Source: Labilithrix sp. (GTDB lineage: Bacteria > Myxococcota > Polyangia > Polyangiales > Polyangiaceae). Taken from it: a stretch of 19,956 nucleotides of DNA. The stretch's first letter is position 1, and each line of letters opens with the position of its first letter. The position numbers and the translations under genes are program-made. The notes beneath the pieces were generated by a model, which was given only the letters and a program-made list of their open reading frames with translations, was not told the DNA's origin and ran no database searches. This document shows, piece by piece, positions 1-7,497 of the stretch. The DNA lies in assembly GCA_028287035.1 (NCBI GenBank), contig JAQBQL010000082.1:1-19956 (forward strand), in the 5' to 3' direction.

Positions 1-96
1 CGATGCGGCGGGCGGCGCGTCGGCGCGCGCCGGCGTCGTGACCGCCGCGAGGGCAAGCGTCGTGACGAGGAGACCGGCGCGCACGGATCGTTTCAC
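1..96 (-). CDS. N-terminus of an exported protein, cut by the left edge
   Basis: A GTG at 96-94 opens a frame that stays open for all 32 codons to the window edge. It encodes a classic Sec signal peptide: basic start (VKRS), a hydrophobic stretch rich in L, V, T and A, and an ARA cleavage motif followed by D-A-P-P. The mature protein is therefore exported, but only about six of its residues are visible and no function can be given. The codon reading is compatible with high GC3 use. Upstream on the minus strand, GGTAGGCT (111-104) resembles a -10 element and would give a very short leader. The frame is too short and too truncated to be certain, but the signal-peptide pattern is convincing. Confidence 0.6.
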   Translation of the reverse strand, partial: MKRSVRAGLLVTTLALAAVTTPARADAPPAAS

Positions 97-146
97 GGCG
101 CGCAGCCTACCACGCACGGCGCGGGCTCCCCGCGCTCCGCCTCGGA

Positions 147-971
147 TCACGGACCGAGCAGCGAGAGCAGGAACGCCTGGACGGGCGCCCCCTCGTTCAG
201 GATCCCGCTCAGATCGGGCTCGGACCGCACGGTCGCCAGGCCGAGGAGGAGGATGCCCGCAGCGATCGGGATCCCGCCAAGTCCGAGCGGACGCCAGCGG
301 CTCATGGGCCGGCTCGACGCGAGGACCGAGGCCACGACGAGCGCGAGGAGATCGACCAGCGCCGCCGCGGTGTGGAGCCCTTCGGCGCGCGAGGTGCGAA
401 GGCCCACGAGCGTGACGACGATGAACGTGGTGACCGTGACGACGCCGAGCGCAGCCACGTGGTTCTGCGGCGGCATGCGGACGAGCATGCGGATGCCCCG
501 GAGCGCGACGAGCGCCACCCCGAGACCCGAGATCAGCGCCAGCATCGCGAAGGTGACGCCCGCCAGCCCGTGGTGGTGCGTCTTCGCGCGGAGCACCGCG
601 CCGAACACCGACAGCACGCCGAGCTCGATGACCGCCCACCACAGGGCCGCGGCGGCGTAGAGCGGCGCGCGCTCGCCGGCCACGATCCGCAGGCCGACGC
701 GGGCGCGGCGCAGCACGGCGACCATCACGATCGCGAGCGGCGTCACCAGCGCGGCGAGCGCCAGCCACTGCTCGAACGCACGCACCACCGAGCCACCGTC
801 CCCGATCCGCAGCTCGGCGGGCAGCGCCGAGGTGATCGCGGCGAGCACCCCGCCGCCGACGACGGTGCCGACGCGCGTGATGAGCGGCGCGGGCGCCTCC
901 TCCTCGGCGGAGGTGGCGGAGGGCGCGTCACGGCCGACGATCGGGGCCGGGGAATGTCCTTCGCGCGCCAT
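147..971 (-). CDS. Seven-helix integral membrane protein, function unknown
   Basis: The 274-residue product starts with about 30 hydrophilic, Glu/Pro/Ala-rich residues. About seven hydrophobic segments follow, near residues 35-52, 67-87, 104-127, 138-162, 172-192, 200-218 and 235-250, so it should sit in the inner membrane. I recognise no catalytic motif or known family. Short basic loops between helices (for example RRARVGLR, RGIRMLVR) fit the positive-inside rule. ATG 971 was chosen because the hydrophilic tail follows it directly. A CTAGAG element at 996-991 could be its -10 box. It is followed at 50 bp by the exported-protein start on the same strand, so the two could be co-transcribed. 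The hydropathy and composition make the coding call solid, while the role is unknown. Confidence 0.75.
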   Translation of the reverse strand: MAREGHSPAPIVGRDAPSATSAEEEAPAPLITRVGTVVGGGVLAAITSALPAELRIGDGGSVVRAFEQWLALAALVTPLAIVMVAVLRRARVGLRIVAGERAPLYAAAALWWAVIELGVLSVFGAVLRAKTHHHGLAGVTFAMLALISGLGVALVALRGIRMLVRMPPQNHVAALGVVTVTTFIVVTLVGLRTSRAEGLHTAAALVDLLALVVASVLASSRPMSRWRPLGLGGIPIAAGILLLGLATVRSEPDLSGILNEGAPVQAFLLSLLGP

Positions 972-1019
972 GGGAGAAAAGAGCCGCGGACTCTAGCCCC
1001 TCTCGCCCCGTCTGTTCAG

Positions 1020-2258
1020 TCAAAACGGGTCGACGGGCAGCGGCGGCGCGATCGCGAGGATCGCGTCGGCCCGCGCGAGCACCCGCGGGTCTGCGTCGGC
1101 GAGCCCCAGCCGCACGGCATCGGTGGCCCTGAGACCGCCGTAGAGGAGGCTCGCCAGCGTGGCGCGGGACGTCCGCAGCGCGCCGGTCGTGGCCCCGCGG
1201 ACCGACGAGACCTCGGCGTGTCCCCCGGAGACGCGGACCGTCGCCGCTTGCTCCTCGCCCGCGTCGCCGCGCACCACGAGGTCGAACACACCCTCCGCCT
1301 GGTAGCCGCGCGACTCGATGGCGCGCGGCACGTCCTCGATGCGGACGAGCGGGCCCGCGACCACCGTTCCGAGCGTGTGCTCCACGTCGTTCGTGCCGAA
1401 GCGCCGCGCGTCCGCGTCGAGCAGCGCATGCTCCAGCGGGTCGCGCCCGTCCACCTCGAGGACGATCTCGGTGAGCTGGTCACGCATCGCGCCGAGCGCG
1501 CCGATGAGGGCGCGGCGCGAGGCGTCGTCGTCGGCCGCCAGCTCCTCGACGACCGCGCTCATGGACGCGTGGGGCTCGGTCTGGCGGATCTGGAAGGCGA
1601 CGTAGCCGGCGAGCCCGCCTCCCTCGCTGGGCGGTCGATCGACGACGAGGTAGTGGCGCCGCTCGTGGGCGAGGTGCCGCTCCCACAGGTGCTCGTCGCG
1701 CGTCAGCCAGCCGGTCGAGCGGGTGGCGTGGCGCGCGTAGGCGGCCGAGATGCCCTCGCGATCCTCGCCCCTGGGCCGGCGCACCCGCTCCCTGGCGAGC
1801 GCCCGCCACGCCGCCGGAACCGAGGACGGATCGAAGACGAGCCGCCGTCGCGACGCGGTCTTGCCGTACCCGAGGCGCGCGTAGAACCCCTCGCGGAACG
1901 CGTGGAGCATGGTCAGCGCGTCGCCCCGCATGTCCGAGGCGACGTGGAGCCCGCGGAGGAGCGCGGTCGCGACGCCCTGGCCGCGCGCCTCGACGGCGAT
2001 CGACACCGAGGCGATCCCGCCCATCTGCACCGCCCTGCCGCCGAACCAGCCGGTCATCGGGAAGAGGAAGGCCTGCCCCACGATCTCGTCACCGCGCAGG
2101 GCGAGGACGAGGTCCTCGAGGGCGCCGTGGAGGCTGTGCGTGAAGTTGCGCCGCCGCTCGAGGGCGCCGCGCGCGTCGGGAAAGGCCGCCACGTGGATCT
2201 CGACCACCCGATCGAGGTCGGCTGCGGTCGCGGGCCGGAACCTGAGAGCCTCGTTCAT
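1020..2258 (-). CDS. Eis-like GNAT N-acetyltransferase
   Basis: This 412-residue protein has the layout of the Eis family (M. tuberculosis Eis is 402 residues): an N-terminal GNAT domain, a second GNAT-like domain and a C-terminal SCP2-like domain. The acetyl-CoA loop is seen as VEARGQGVATALLRGL (R92, G93, G95). The Eis FYxRxGYG signature is at 125-132, so the family's general-acid tyrosine appears to be Y126. The chain ends in ...PVDPF. In Eis the carboxylate of the terminal Phe is the catalytic base, and that terminus is kept here. Known Eis enzymes acetylate amines such as aminoglycosides and lysine side chains; the substrate here is unknown. An in-frame GTG at 2270 is an alternative start adding four residues. 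It is divergent from the response-regulator gene. Confidence 0.88.
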   Translation of the reverse strand: MNEALRFRPATAADLDRVVEIHVAAFPDARGALERRRNFTHSLHGALEDLVLALRGDEIVGQAFLFPMTGWFGGRAVQMGGIASVSIAVEARGQGVATALLRGLHVASDMRGDALTMLHAFREGFYARLGYGKTASRRRLVFDPSSVPAAWRALARERVRRPRGEDREGISAAYARHATRSTGWLTRDEHLWERHLAHERRHYLVVDRPPSEGGGLAGYVAFQIRQTEPHASMSAVVEELAADDDASRRALIGALGAMRDQLTEIVLEVDGRDPLEHALLDADARRFGTNDVEHTLGTVVAGPLVRIEDVPRAIESRGYQAEGVFDLVVRGDAGEEQAATVRVSGGHAEVSSVRGATTGALRTSRATLASLLYGGLRATDAVRLGLADADPRVLARADAILAIAPPLPVDPF

Positions 2259-2311
2259 TGGTTTCGCCACAAATTGGGCCGCCTCTCCCCGAGGATGTTA
2301 GGCCCGAACCG

Positions 2312-5101
2312 ATGCTAACGGAACAGGCGCACAGCGGGCAGAACGCGACCTCGTCTCCTCCCTCCTCCACCACCGGGCTGCGGCTCGGCGGGGCGCGGGC
2401 GGACTTCGTGGCCGGCCTCGGTCGGAAGGTCACCGACCTGCGGGCGAGCTCCGCGCGCGTCCGGGAGAGCGCCGCCGACATCGGCCTCCGCGAGGAGCTG
2501 CGGCGCAAGCTGCACGCGCTCTCGTCCTCGGCGAAGCTGATGAAGTTCGACGCGATGGACCGCGCGATCGCCGAGGCGCTCGGCATCATCGACCGCACCG
2601 ACCTCGACGTGCCGCTCCAGACCGTCGACCTCGACGCCATCGATCAGCTGCTCGAGGACCTGCCGGCGCTCGCCTGGGGCGAAGGCGACGCCGGGCTCTC
2701 GCGGTCGATGCCGGTCGCCAAGGCGGCCCGCACCTACGGCGCTCTCATCGTCGGCAACGCGCAGATCGCCGAGGCGCTGCTCGACGCGCCCGCCGACCTG
2801 AAGTCGCTCGTCGACGAGATGAGCCTGCCCCCGGTCACCCGGCACCTCACGTTCGCGTGCGAGAGCACGCCGGACGCGCAGGCCGCCTACGACCTCGCGC
2901 GCACCACCGAGCCGGAGCTCGTGGTCCTCGATGCGGACCTCGAATACGCGACCGAGCTCGTCGAGGCGCTCATGGACGACCCGCTCACCGAGCAGTCGCC
3001 GATCGTCGTCCTCGGCAGCTTCCAGGAGCCGGGCGAGGAGGCGCGGTACCGCGCGATGGGCGTCGCGAAGACGCTGTCCAAGCCCACCTCGAAGGCGAGC
3101 CTCCGCGCCGCCTGCGAGCAGGCCATCGAGGCCCGCCGCGGGACGCTCGCCGCGAATGCGCGCGCGTTCCCGCCGCTCAGCGACGCCGCGCACGGCGATC
3201 GCTCGCGCACGCGGCTCCGCGGCCCCGCCACCGAGGTCCGCCTCTCGGGCCGCAAGATCATCGTGGCCGACGACGATCCGGCGGTGGTCTGGTTCCTCGC
3301 CGACCTCCTGAAGGCGTCGGGCTGCATCGTGCACGAGGCGTTCGACGGCCAGCAGGCGCTCGAGCTCGCCTACCGCACGAGCCCGGACCTCATGCTGTGC
3401 GACATCATGATGCCGAAGGTCGACGGCTTCTCGCTCTGCCGGACGCTCCGCCGCGACGTCGCCCTGCGTGACGTGCCGGTCATCCTGCTCTCGTGGAAGG
3501 ACGACCTCCTCCAGCGCGTCCGCGAGCTCGGCGCCGGCGCCGCCGGGTACATCCGCAAGGAGACCGACACGCGCGCCATCGTCGCGCGGATCCGCGAGTC
3601 CCTTCGCCCGCGTTCGCACATCGAGATGCGCCTTCGCGACGACAATGGCAGCGAGGTGCGCGGTCGGCTCGACGGCGTCAGCGTCCGCACCCTCCTCGAG
3701 ATCGTCTGCGCCACCAGGCCTTCGGCGCGCGTCGCGCTGCGTGACGCCTCGTTCGTGTACGAGGTCGACATCCGCGACGGCGCTCCGCTCAAGGCGACGC
3801 GCACCTCGGGCGACGGCACGGTCCTCCACGGCACGAAGGTGCTCGCGGCGATGCTCGGCGCCGCCGCCGGGCGCTTCACGGTGACGAACAGCACCCTCGC
3901 GGTCGACGCGGAGCTCGACGGCAACCTGGCCTCGCAGCTCGCGAAGCCCATCGCGCGGGCCCGTGCCGCGACCTCCCTCCTCGTCGGCACCGGCCGCGCC
4001 AAGGCGTGCCGGGTGCGCCTCGATGCGGCCGGGCTCGAGGACTACCTGCGGGCGATGCCGGACACGATGCGCTCGCTCGCGGTGCGCCTCGCCGAGGGCG
4101 TGACCCCGATCGCGCTCATGATCGAGGGCGGCTCCGACGCGGCGCTGGTCGAGGACCTCGTCTACGATCTGGCGGCGCGCGGCGTCGTCACCGCCATCGA
4201 GGACGAGCGCGGGACCGACCTGCTCGCCCCCGAGGTCCTCCGCCTCGGTAACCAGGGCGACGTCCGCGCGGCGCTCGCCCCCCGGACCGCGACGCCCGAG
4301 CCGATGGCTGCCACGGCGTGCAATGACGAGGCGGCGCCGCTCTGCGAGAGCCCCGACCCGGACAGCACCTCGGCGAGCACGCTCGGTGACGCGGTGCTGC
4401 GCGAGGTGGCGACGCGCTCGCCGGTCCCCGGGCCGATGGTTCCCCGCCCCGCCCCCCGGCCGCATCCGACGGCGACGCCCGGGGCGGTGCTCGTGGACGA
4501 CGGAACGCCGACGAGCGACCAGATCGTCGCGATGAGCGAGGCCACGGTCGTGGACGACACGACGTACGCCGAAGCCACGCCGGAGCCCTCGATCCCGGTC
4601 GACGAGTCGATCGCGATCCCGCTCACCGAGCGACGCGATGCGCGCACGCCGCTGACCGTCGTGACGAGCACGCGCGAGGACGAGGCCGCGGCGGGCGTTC
4701 CGACGCAGCGCAAGAGCTGGCCGACCGTCGCGCTCGTCGCGGCGAGCGGCGTCGTCGCCTGGGCGGTCGTTCACTTCGCCTTCGCGGCGGCGGGCAATCC
4801 CCCGGCGAAGCAGGTCGAGACGGCGCCGCGCGCGACCACCGAGATCGTCGCGCCGAGCGCGCCCGAGGGCGTGACGTACACCGCGGTCGCCGCGGCGGGT
4901 CTGCCGGCCGGCCAGGGGATGCTCGAGATCTCCGTGCCCAACGGCGCGGTCATCCTGGTCGACGGCACCGACCGCGGCCGTGGTGGCGTGACGCTCCCGC
5001 TCTTCGCGGGCAAGCACGACGTGCGGGTCGACGGCACCTCGAACGACCTGGCGAAGCTCGTGGAAGTGCGGCCTTCGCTGGTCGCCCACGTGAAGTTCTG
5101 A
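2312..5101 (+). CDS. Membrane-anchored response regulator with receiver, PATAN and PEGA domains
   Basis: The product is 929 residues from ATG 2312. An upstream in-frame TTG (2258) would overlap the start of the divergent gene and is less likely. Order of parts: a helical N-terminus; a receiver-like domain (about 185-275) that keeps D207 and K257 but has C-E-S where the acidic pair should be; a complete receiver with D320-D322, phospho-acceptor D364 (CDIMMPKVDG), S394 and K416; a DUF4388/PATAN domain (about 439-528); a helical segment; a long Pro/Thr/Glu-rich linker; one transmembrane helix (about 803-828); and a C-terminal PEGA domain (about 869-929) with an LVDGTDRG turn. The receivers should be cytoplasmic and PEGA periplasmic. 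No histidine kinase or output DNA-binding domain is visible, so a kinase elsewhere must phosphorylate it. The sulfatase-like lipoprotein gene follows 27 bp downstream. Confidence 0.9.
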   Translation: MLTEQAHSGQNATSSPPSSTTGLRLGGARADFVAGLGRKVTDLRASSARVRESAADIGLREELRRKLHALSSSAKLMKFDAMDRAIAEALGIIDRTDLDVPLQTVDLDAIDQLLEDLPALAWGEGDAGLSRSMPVAKAARTYGALIVGNAQIAEALLDAPADLKSLVDEMSLPPVTRHLTFACESTPDAQAAYDLARTTEPELVVLDADLEYATELVEALMDDPLTEQSPIVVLGSFQEPGEEARYRAMGVAKTLSKPTSKASLRAACEQAIEARRGTLAANARAFPPLSDAAHGDRSRTRLRGPATEVRLSGRKIIVADDDPAVVWFLADLLKASGCIVHEAFDGQQALELAYRTSPDLMLCDIMMPKVDGFSLCRTLRRDVALRDVPVILLSWKDDLLQRVRELGAGAAGYIRKETDTRAIVARIRESLRPRSHIEMRLRDDNGSEVRGRLDGVSVRTLLEIVCATRPSARVALRDASFVYEVDIRDGAPLKATRTSGDGTVLHGTKVLAAMLGAAAGRFTVTNSTLAVDAELDGNLASQLAKPIARARAATSLLVGTGRAKACRVRLDAAGLEDYLRAMPDTMRSLAVRLAEGVTPIALMIEGGSDAALVEDLVYDLAARGVVTAIEDERGTDLLAPEVLRLGNQGDVRAALAPRTATPEPMAATACNDEAAPLCESPDPDSTSASTLGDAVLREVATRSPVPGPMVPRPAPRPHPTATPGAVLVDDGTPTSDQIVAMSEATVVDDTTYAEATPEPSIPVDESIAIPLTERRDARTPLTVVTSTREDEAAAGVPTQRKSWPTVALVAASGVVAWAVVHFAFAAAGNPPAKQVETAPRATTEIVAPSAPEGVTYTAVAAAGLPAGQGMLEISVPNGAVILVDGTDRGRGGVTLPLFAGKHDVRVDGTSNDLAKLVEVRPSLVAHVKF

Positions 5102-5119
5102 GCGAAAGACGCTAAAGAC

Positions 5120-5140
5120 GAGCCCGCCATGCGCGGGCTC
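5120..5140 (+). promoter_or_regulatory. Perfect hairpin with the next gene's start codon in its loop
   Basis: GAGCCCGC (5120-5127) pairs perfectly with GCGGGCTC (5133-5140), leaving the five-base loop CATGC. The ATG at 5129-5131 of the sulfatase-like gene lies in that loop, and the pyrimidine-rich TTCTCCTTCCT follows. It could limit initiation, act as a weak terminator after the response-regulator gene, or be irrelevant if transcription starts just before it: GCTAAAG at 5111-5117 resembles a -10 box. The pairing is seen; the role is inference. Confidence 0.5.
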
Positions 5141-7480
5141 TTCTCCTTCCTGCTCCTCGCCCTCGGCCTCTCGGCCAGCACGGGCAGCACGGGCTGCTCG
5201 GGGTGCTCGCGCAGCGAAGGCGCGGGTACGGGCACGGCGGCTCCGCGGCCCACCGGGTCGGCGAGCACCGCCAAGACGACCGCCGGCCCGAGCGCGGTCA
5301 TCGATTTCATCGGCGGCTTCGACGCCTGCACGCTCTCCCATCGCGGCGTGCTGCTCGACCTCGGCGACGGAACGATGGCCTCGCGCATGGCCGCGACGCG
5401 GCTCAAGGTGCCGGACGTCGAGGTGCGCGAGCACGAGGGCGCGTCCTGGGTGAGCCTGCACGAGCGGAACCTCGAGCTCTCGTTCGTCTCGCCGGCCGAG
5501 ACGCCGGAAGGAACGGGCCTCACCGTCGAGGCGCGCGTGCGCGGCGGCGCGGGCAAGAGCCTCGCGGTCTACCTCAACGGGCGCGCGCTCGGCTCGCTCC
5601 CGCTCGCGAAGGACGAGACGAAGGTGGTCTCGCTGCATGCCGCGTCGGGGACGATCGCGCGCGGCGCCAACGAGCTGCTCGTCCGCGCCGTCGGCGGGCC
5701 TCGCACCAGCAAGGACAGCAAGGACAGCAAGGACGCGCTCGCCGAGATCGACTGGATCCGCGTGGGCGCCTCGGACGGTGACGCCCCGTACGCGGCCCCC
5801 ACGCGCGGCGACGCGCTCACCACCGTCACCATCGGCGGCGTGGCCCGGCGCGGCCTCTCGCTCCGGGCGCCCGGGTCGGCGCGCTGCCCCGGCTTCGTGC
5901 CGAGCGGAGCCGTGCTCGAGGGGCAGATCGGCGTGAGCGGCGGCGAGGCCGACGCCGAGGTGCGCGTGCTCGTGGACCGCGCCGAGCCGAGGGTCATCGG
6001 CAGCTTCCACCTCGGCGGCGAGGGCGCGCCGGCGTGGCAGCCCATCTCGCTGCCCCTCGGCGACGTGGGGACCCTCGCCTCCGTGGAGCTCGTCGCGAAG
6101 GCGAGCTCGAAGGGCGCGCGCGTCGTGTTCGCCGAGCCCCGCGTGGTCGCGGCCGCAGCGCCGCCCGCCGACAAGCCGAGGGCCGCGCGGGGCGTCGTCG
6201 TCGTGGTGCTCGGGACGACGCCCGTGAAGTCGCTCTCGATCTACGGCGGCAACACGCCGATGACGGAGCTCGCGGCGCTGGCCGCGTCCGGTACGACCTT
6301 CGACGCGCACCGCGCGACCACGAGCTATGCGAGCGGCGCCGTTGCGTCGATGCTGACCGGTCTCCTCCCGCGCGCCCACGGGGTCTCCGAGCCGGAGGCC
6401 CAGCTCGGCAGCGCCGGGATCACGATCGCCGAGGCAGCCCGCCAGGCCGGGGTCGCGACCGCCATGTTCACGGCGAATCCGACGACGACCGCGCCGTACG
6501 GCTTCGCGCGCGGCTGGGCGACGTTCGCGGCGCGGCCACCGAACGACGAGGCGCCGGCGACGGCGATCTTCGAGGACGTGGAGAAGTGGATCGACGAGCA
6601 CAAGGACGAGCGCTTCCTCGTCCTCGTCCACGCCCGGGGCGGCCATCCGCCGTGGGACGTCGGCAGCGACGAGACCAAGGACCTCCCGCCCGCCTCGTAC
6701 GCCGGCAGCCTCGACCCGAAGCACGCCGGCGAGATGCTCGCGAAGGTGCGCAAGAACGGGAACGCGCGGCTCTTCACCGACGCCGATCGCGAGCGCGCCT
6801 TCGCACTCCACGAGCGCGCCGTCCTCGCTCACGACGCGGCGCTCGGCCGTCTGGTCGCCCACGTGAAGCAGCTCGGTCGCGACGCGGACACGACGTGGAT
6901 CGTCACCGGTGACGTGGGGATCGACGCCGCGGCGCACGCGCCGTTCCTCGAGGACGACACGCTCGACGAGGCGTCGCTCGCGGTCCCGCTCGTCGTGCGC
7001 GGCCTCGACAAGCCGCCCCGCGCCCACGTGGCGTCGCCGACCGCCAGCGTCGACGTGGCGCGGACCGCCCTCGAGGCGCTCGGGCTGGATCCGCCTCCCC
7101 AGCTACGCGGCGACAGCCTGTGGGCGATCATGCAGCGGGGGACGGGCAGCCCGGAGCGCCCGCGCATCGCGACCACGACGACGCGCTTCTCGGCGCGGTG
7201 GTCGGGGTTCGTGCTCGCGGGATCGCGCGATCGCGAGACGAAGCTGTGCAACCTGTCGCTCGAGCCCGACTGCGCGAGCGACGTGCGCGCGACGCATCCG
7301 CTGGCCGCCGAGCTGATGCACGCGCTGGTGGTCCGCGAGCTGACCGCAAGCGGCAGCACGACGGCGGCCGAGAAGTTCCCCGCCGTGACCCGCGTGCTCC
7401 CCGATGCGCCGACCACCGCCGGGCTCCGTGCGTGGGGCGTCGTGTCGGGCCCGGCGGGCTCCGCAGGCGGGACGAAGTAG
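5129..7480 (+). CDS. Sulfatase-fold lipoprotein, probably not catalytic
   Basis: The 783-residue product begins with a hydrophobic signal and a lipobox-like STGC (C23; C26 is an alternative), so it is probably a lipoprotein. Residues about 30-350 hold beta-rich, sugar-binding-like segments with no named domain. From about 355 the alkaline phosphatase/sulfatase fold is clear: SIYGG, the stretch MLTGLLPRAHG (408-418), and a late TGDVG. The usual catalytic residues are altered. The metal-binding Asp of LDTLR is G362 (LGTTP), the Cys/Ser/Thr nucleophile position nine before the TG of LTG is A401, and the usual TSDHG is TGDVG (D595, V596). It may be a binding or scaffold protein. Residues 194-202 are an SKD repeat. 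ATG 5129 is the start that gives the signal peptide. It lies between the response regulator and the RNB gene. Confidence 0.82.
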   Translation: MRGLFSFLLLALGLSASTGSTGCSGCSRSEGAGTGTAAPRPTGSASTAKTTAGPSAVIDFIGGFDACTLSHRGVLLDLGDGTMASRMAATRLKVPDVEVREHEGASWVSLHERNLELSFVSPAETPEGTGLTVEARVRGGAGKSLAVYLNGRALGSLPLAKDETKVVSLHAASGTIARGANELLVRAVGGPRTSKDSKDSKDALAEIDWIRVGASDGDAPYAAPTRGDALTTVTIGGVARRGLSLRAPGSARCPGFVPSGAVLEGQIGVSGGEADAEVRVLVDRAEPRVIGSFHLGGEGAPAWQPISLPLGDVGTLASVELVAKASSKGARVVFAEPRVVAAAAPPADKPRAARGVVVVVLGTTPVKSLSIYGGNTPMTELAALAASGTTFDAHRATTSYASGAVASMLTGLLPRAHGVSEPEAQLGSAGITIAEAARQAGVATAMFTANPTTTAPYGFARGWATFAARPPNDEAPATAIFEDVEKWIDEHKDERFLVLVHARGGHPPWDVGSDETKDLPPASYAGSLDPKHAGEMLAKVRKNGNARLFTDADRERAFALHERAVLAHDAALGRLVAHVKQLGRDADTTWIVTGDVGIDAAAHAPFLEDDTLDEASLAVPLVVRGLDKPPRAHVASPTASVDVARTALEALGLDPPPQLRGDSLWAIMQRGTGSPERPRIATTTTRFSARWSGFVLAGSRDRETKLCNLSLEPDCASDVRATHPLAAELMHALVVRELTASGSTTAAEKFPAVTRVLPDAPTTAGLRAWGVVSGPAGSAGGTK
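5708..5734 (+). repeat. Three tandem 9-bp units inside the lipoprotein gene
   Basis: AGCAAGGAC occurs three times head to tail (5708, 5717, 5726) and encodes SKD-SKD-SKD. Unit length is a multiple of three, so gain or loss of a unit would lengthen or shorten a hydrophilic linker without a frameshift. Confidence 0.85.
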
Positions 7481-7497
7481 TCTAGAAAAGAGGGCGC

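Noticed and set aside
372..2318. 648-codon plus-strand open frame
   Set aside because: It crosses the membrane-protein and Eis-like genes in antisense. Its His/Arg/Asp-rich low-complexity composition and lack of domains mark it as a shadow.
2315..7027. 1,570-codon minus-strand open frame
   Set aside because: It is antisense to the response regulator and the lipoprotein, is extremely rich in Arg/Ala/Glu/Asp/His, has no motif, and arises from GC-rich third positions.
5129..7480. Active sulfatase call
   Set aside because: The fold matches but the metal Asp, nucleophile and DH residues are replaced, so enzymatic activity is not supported.
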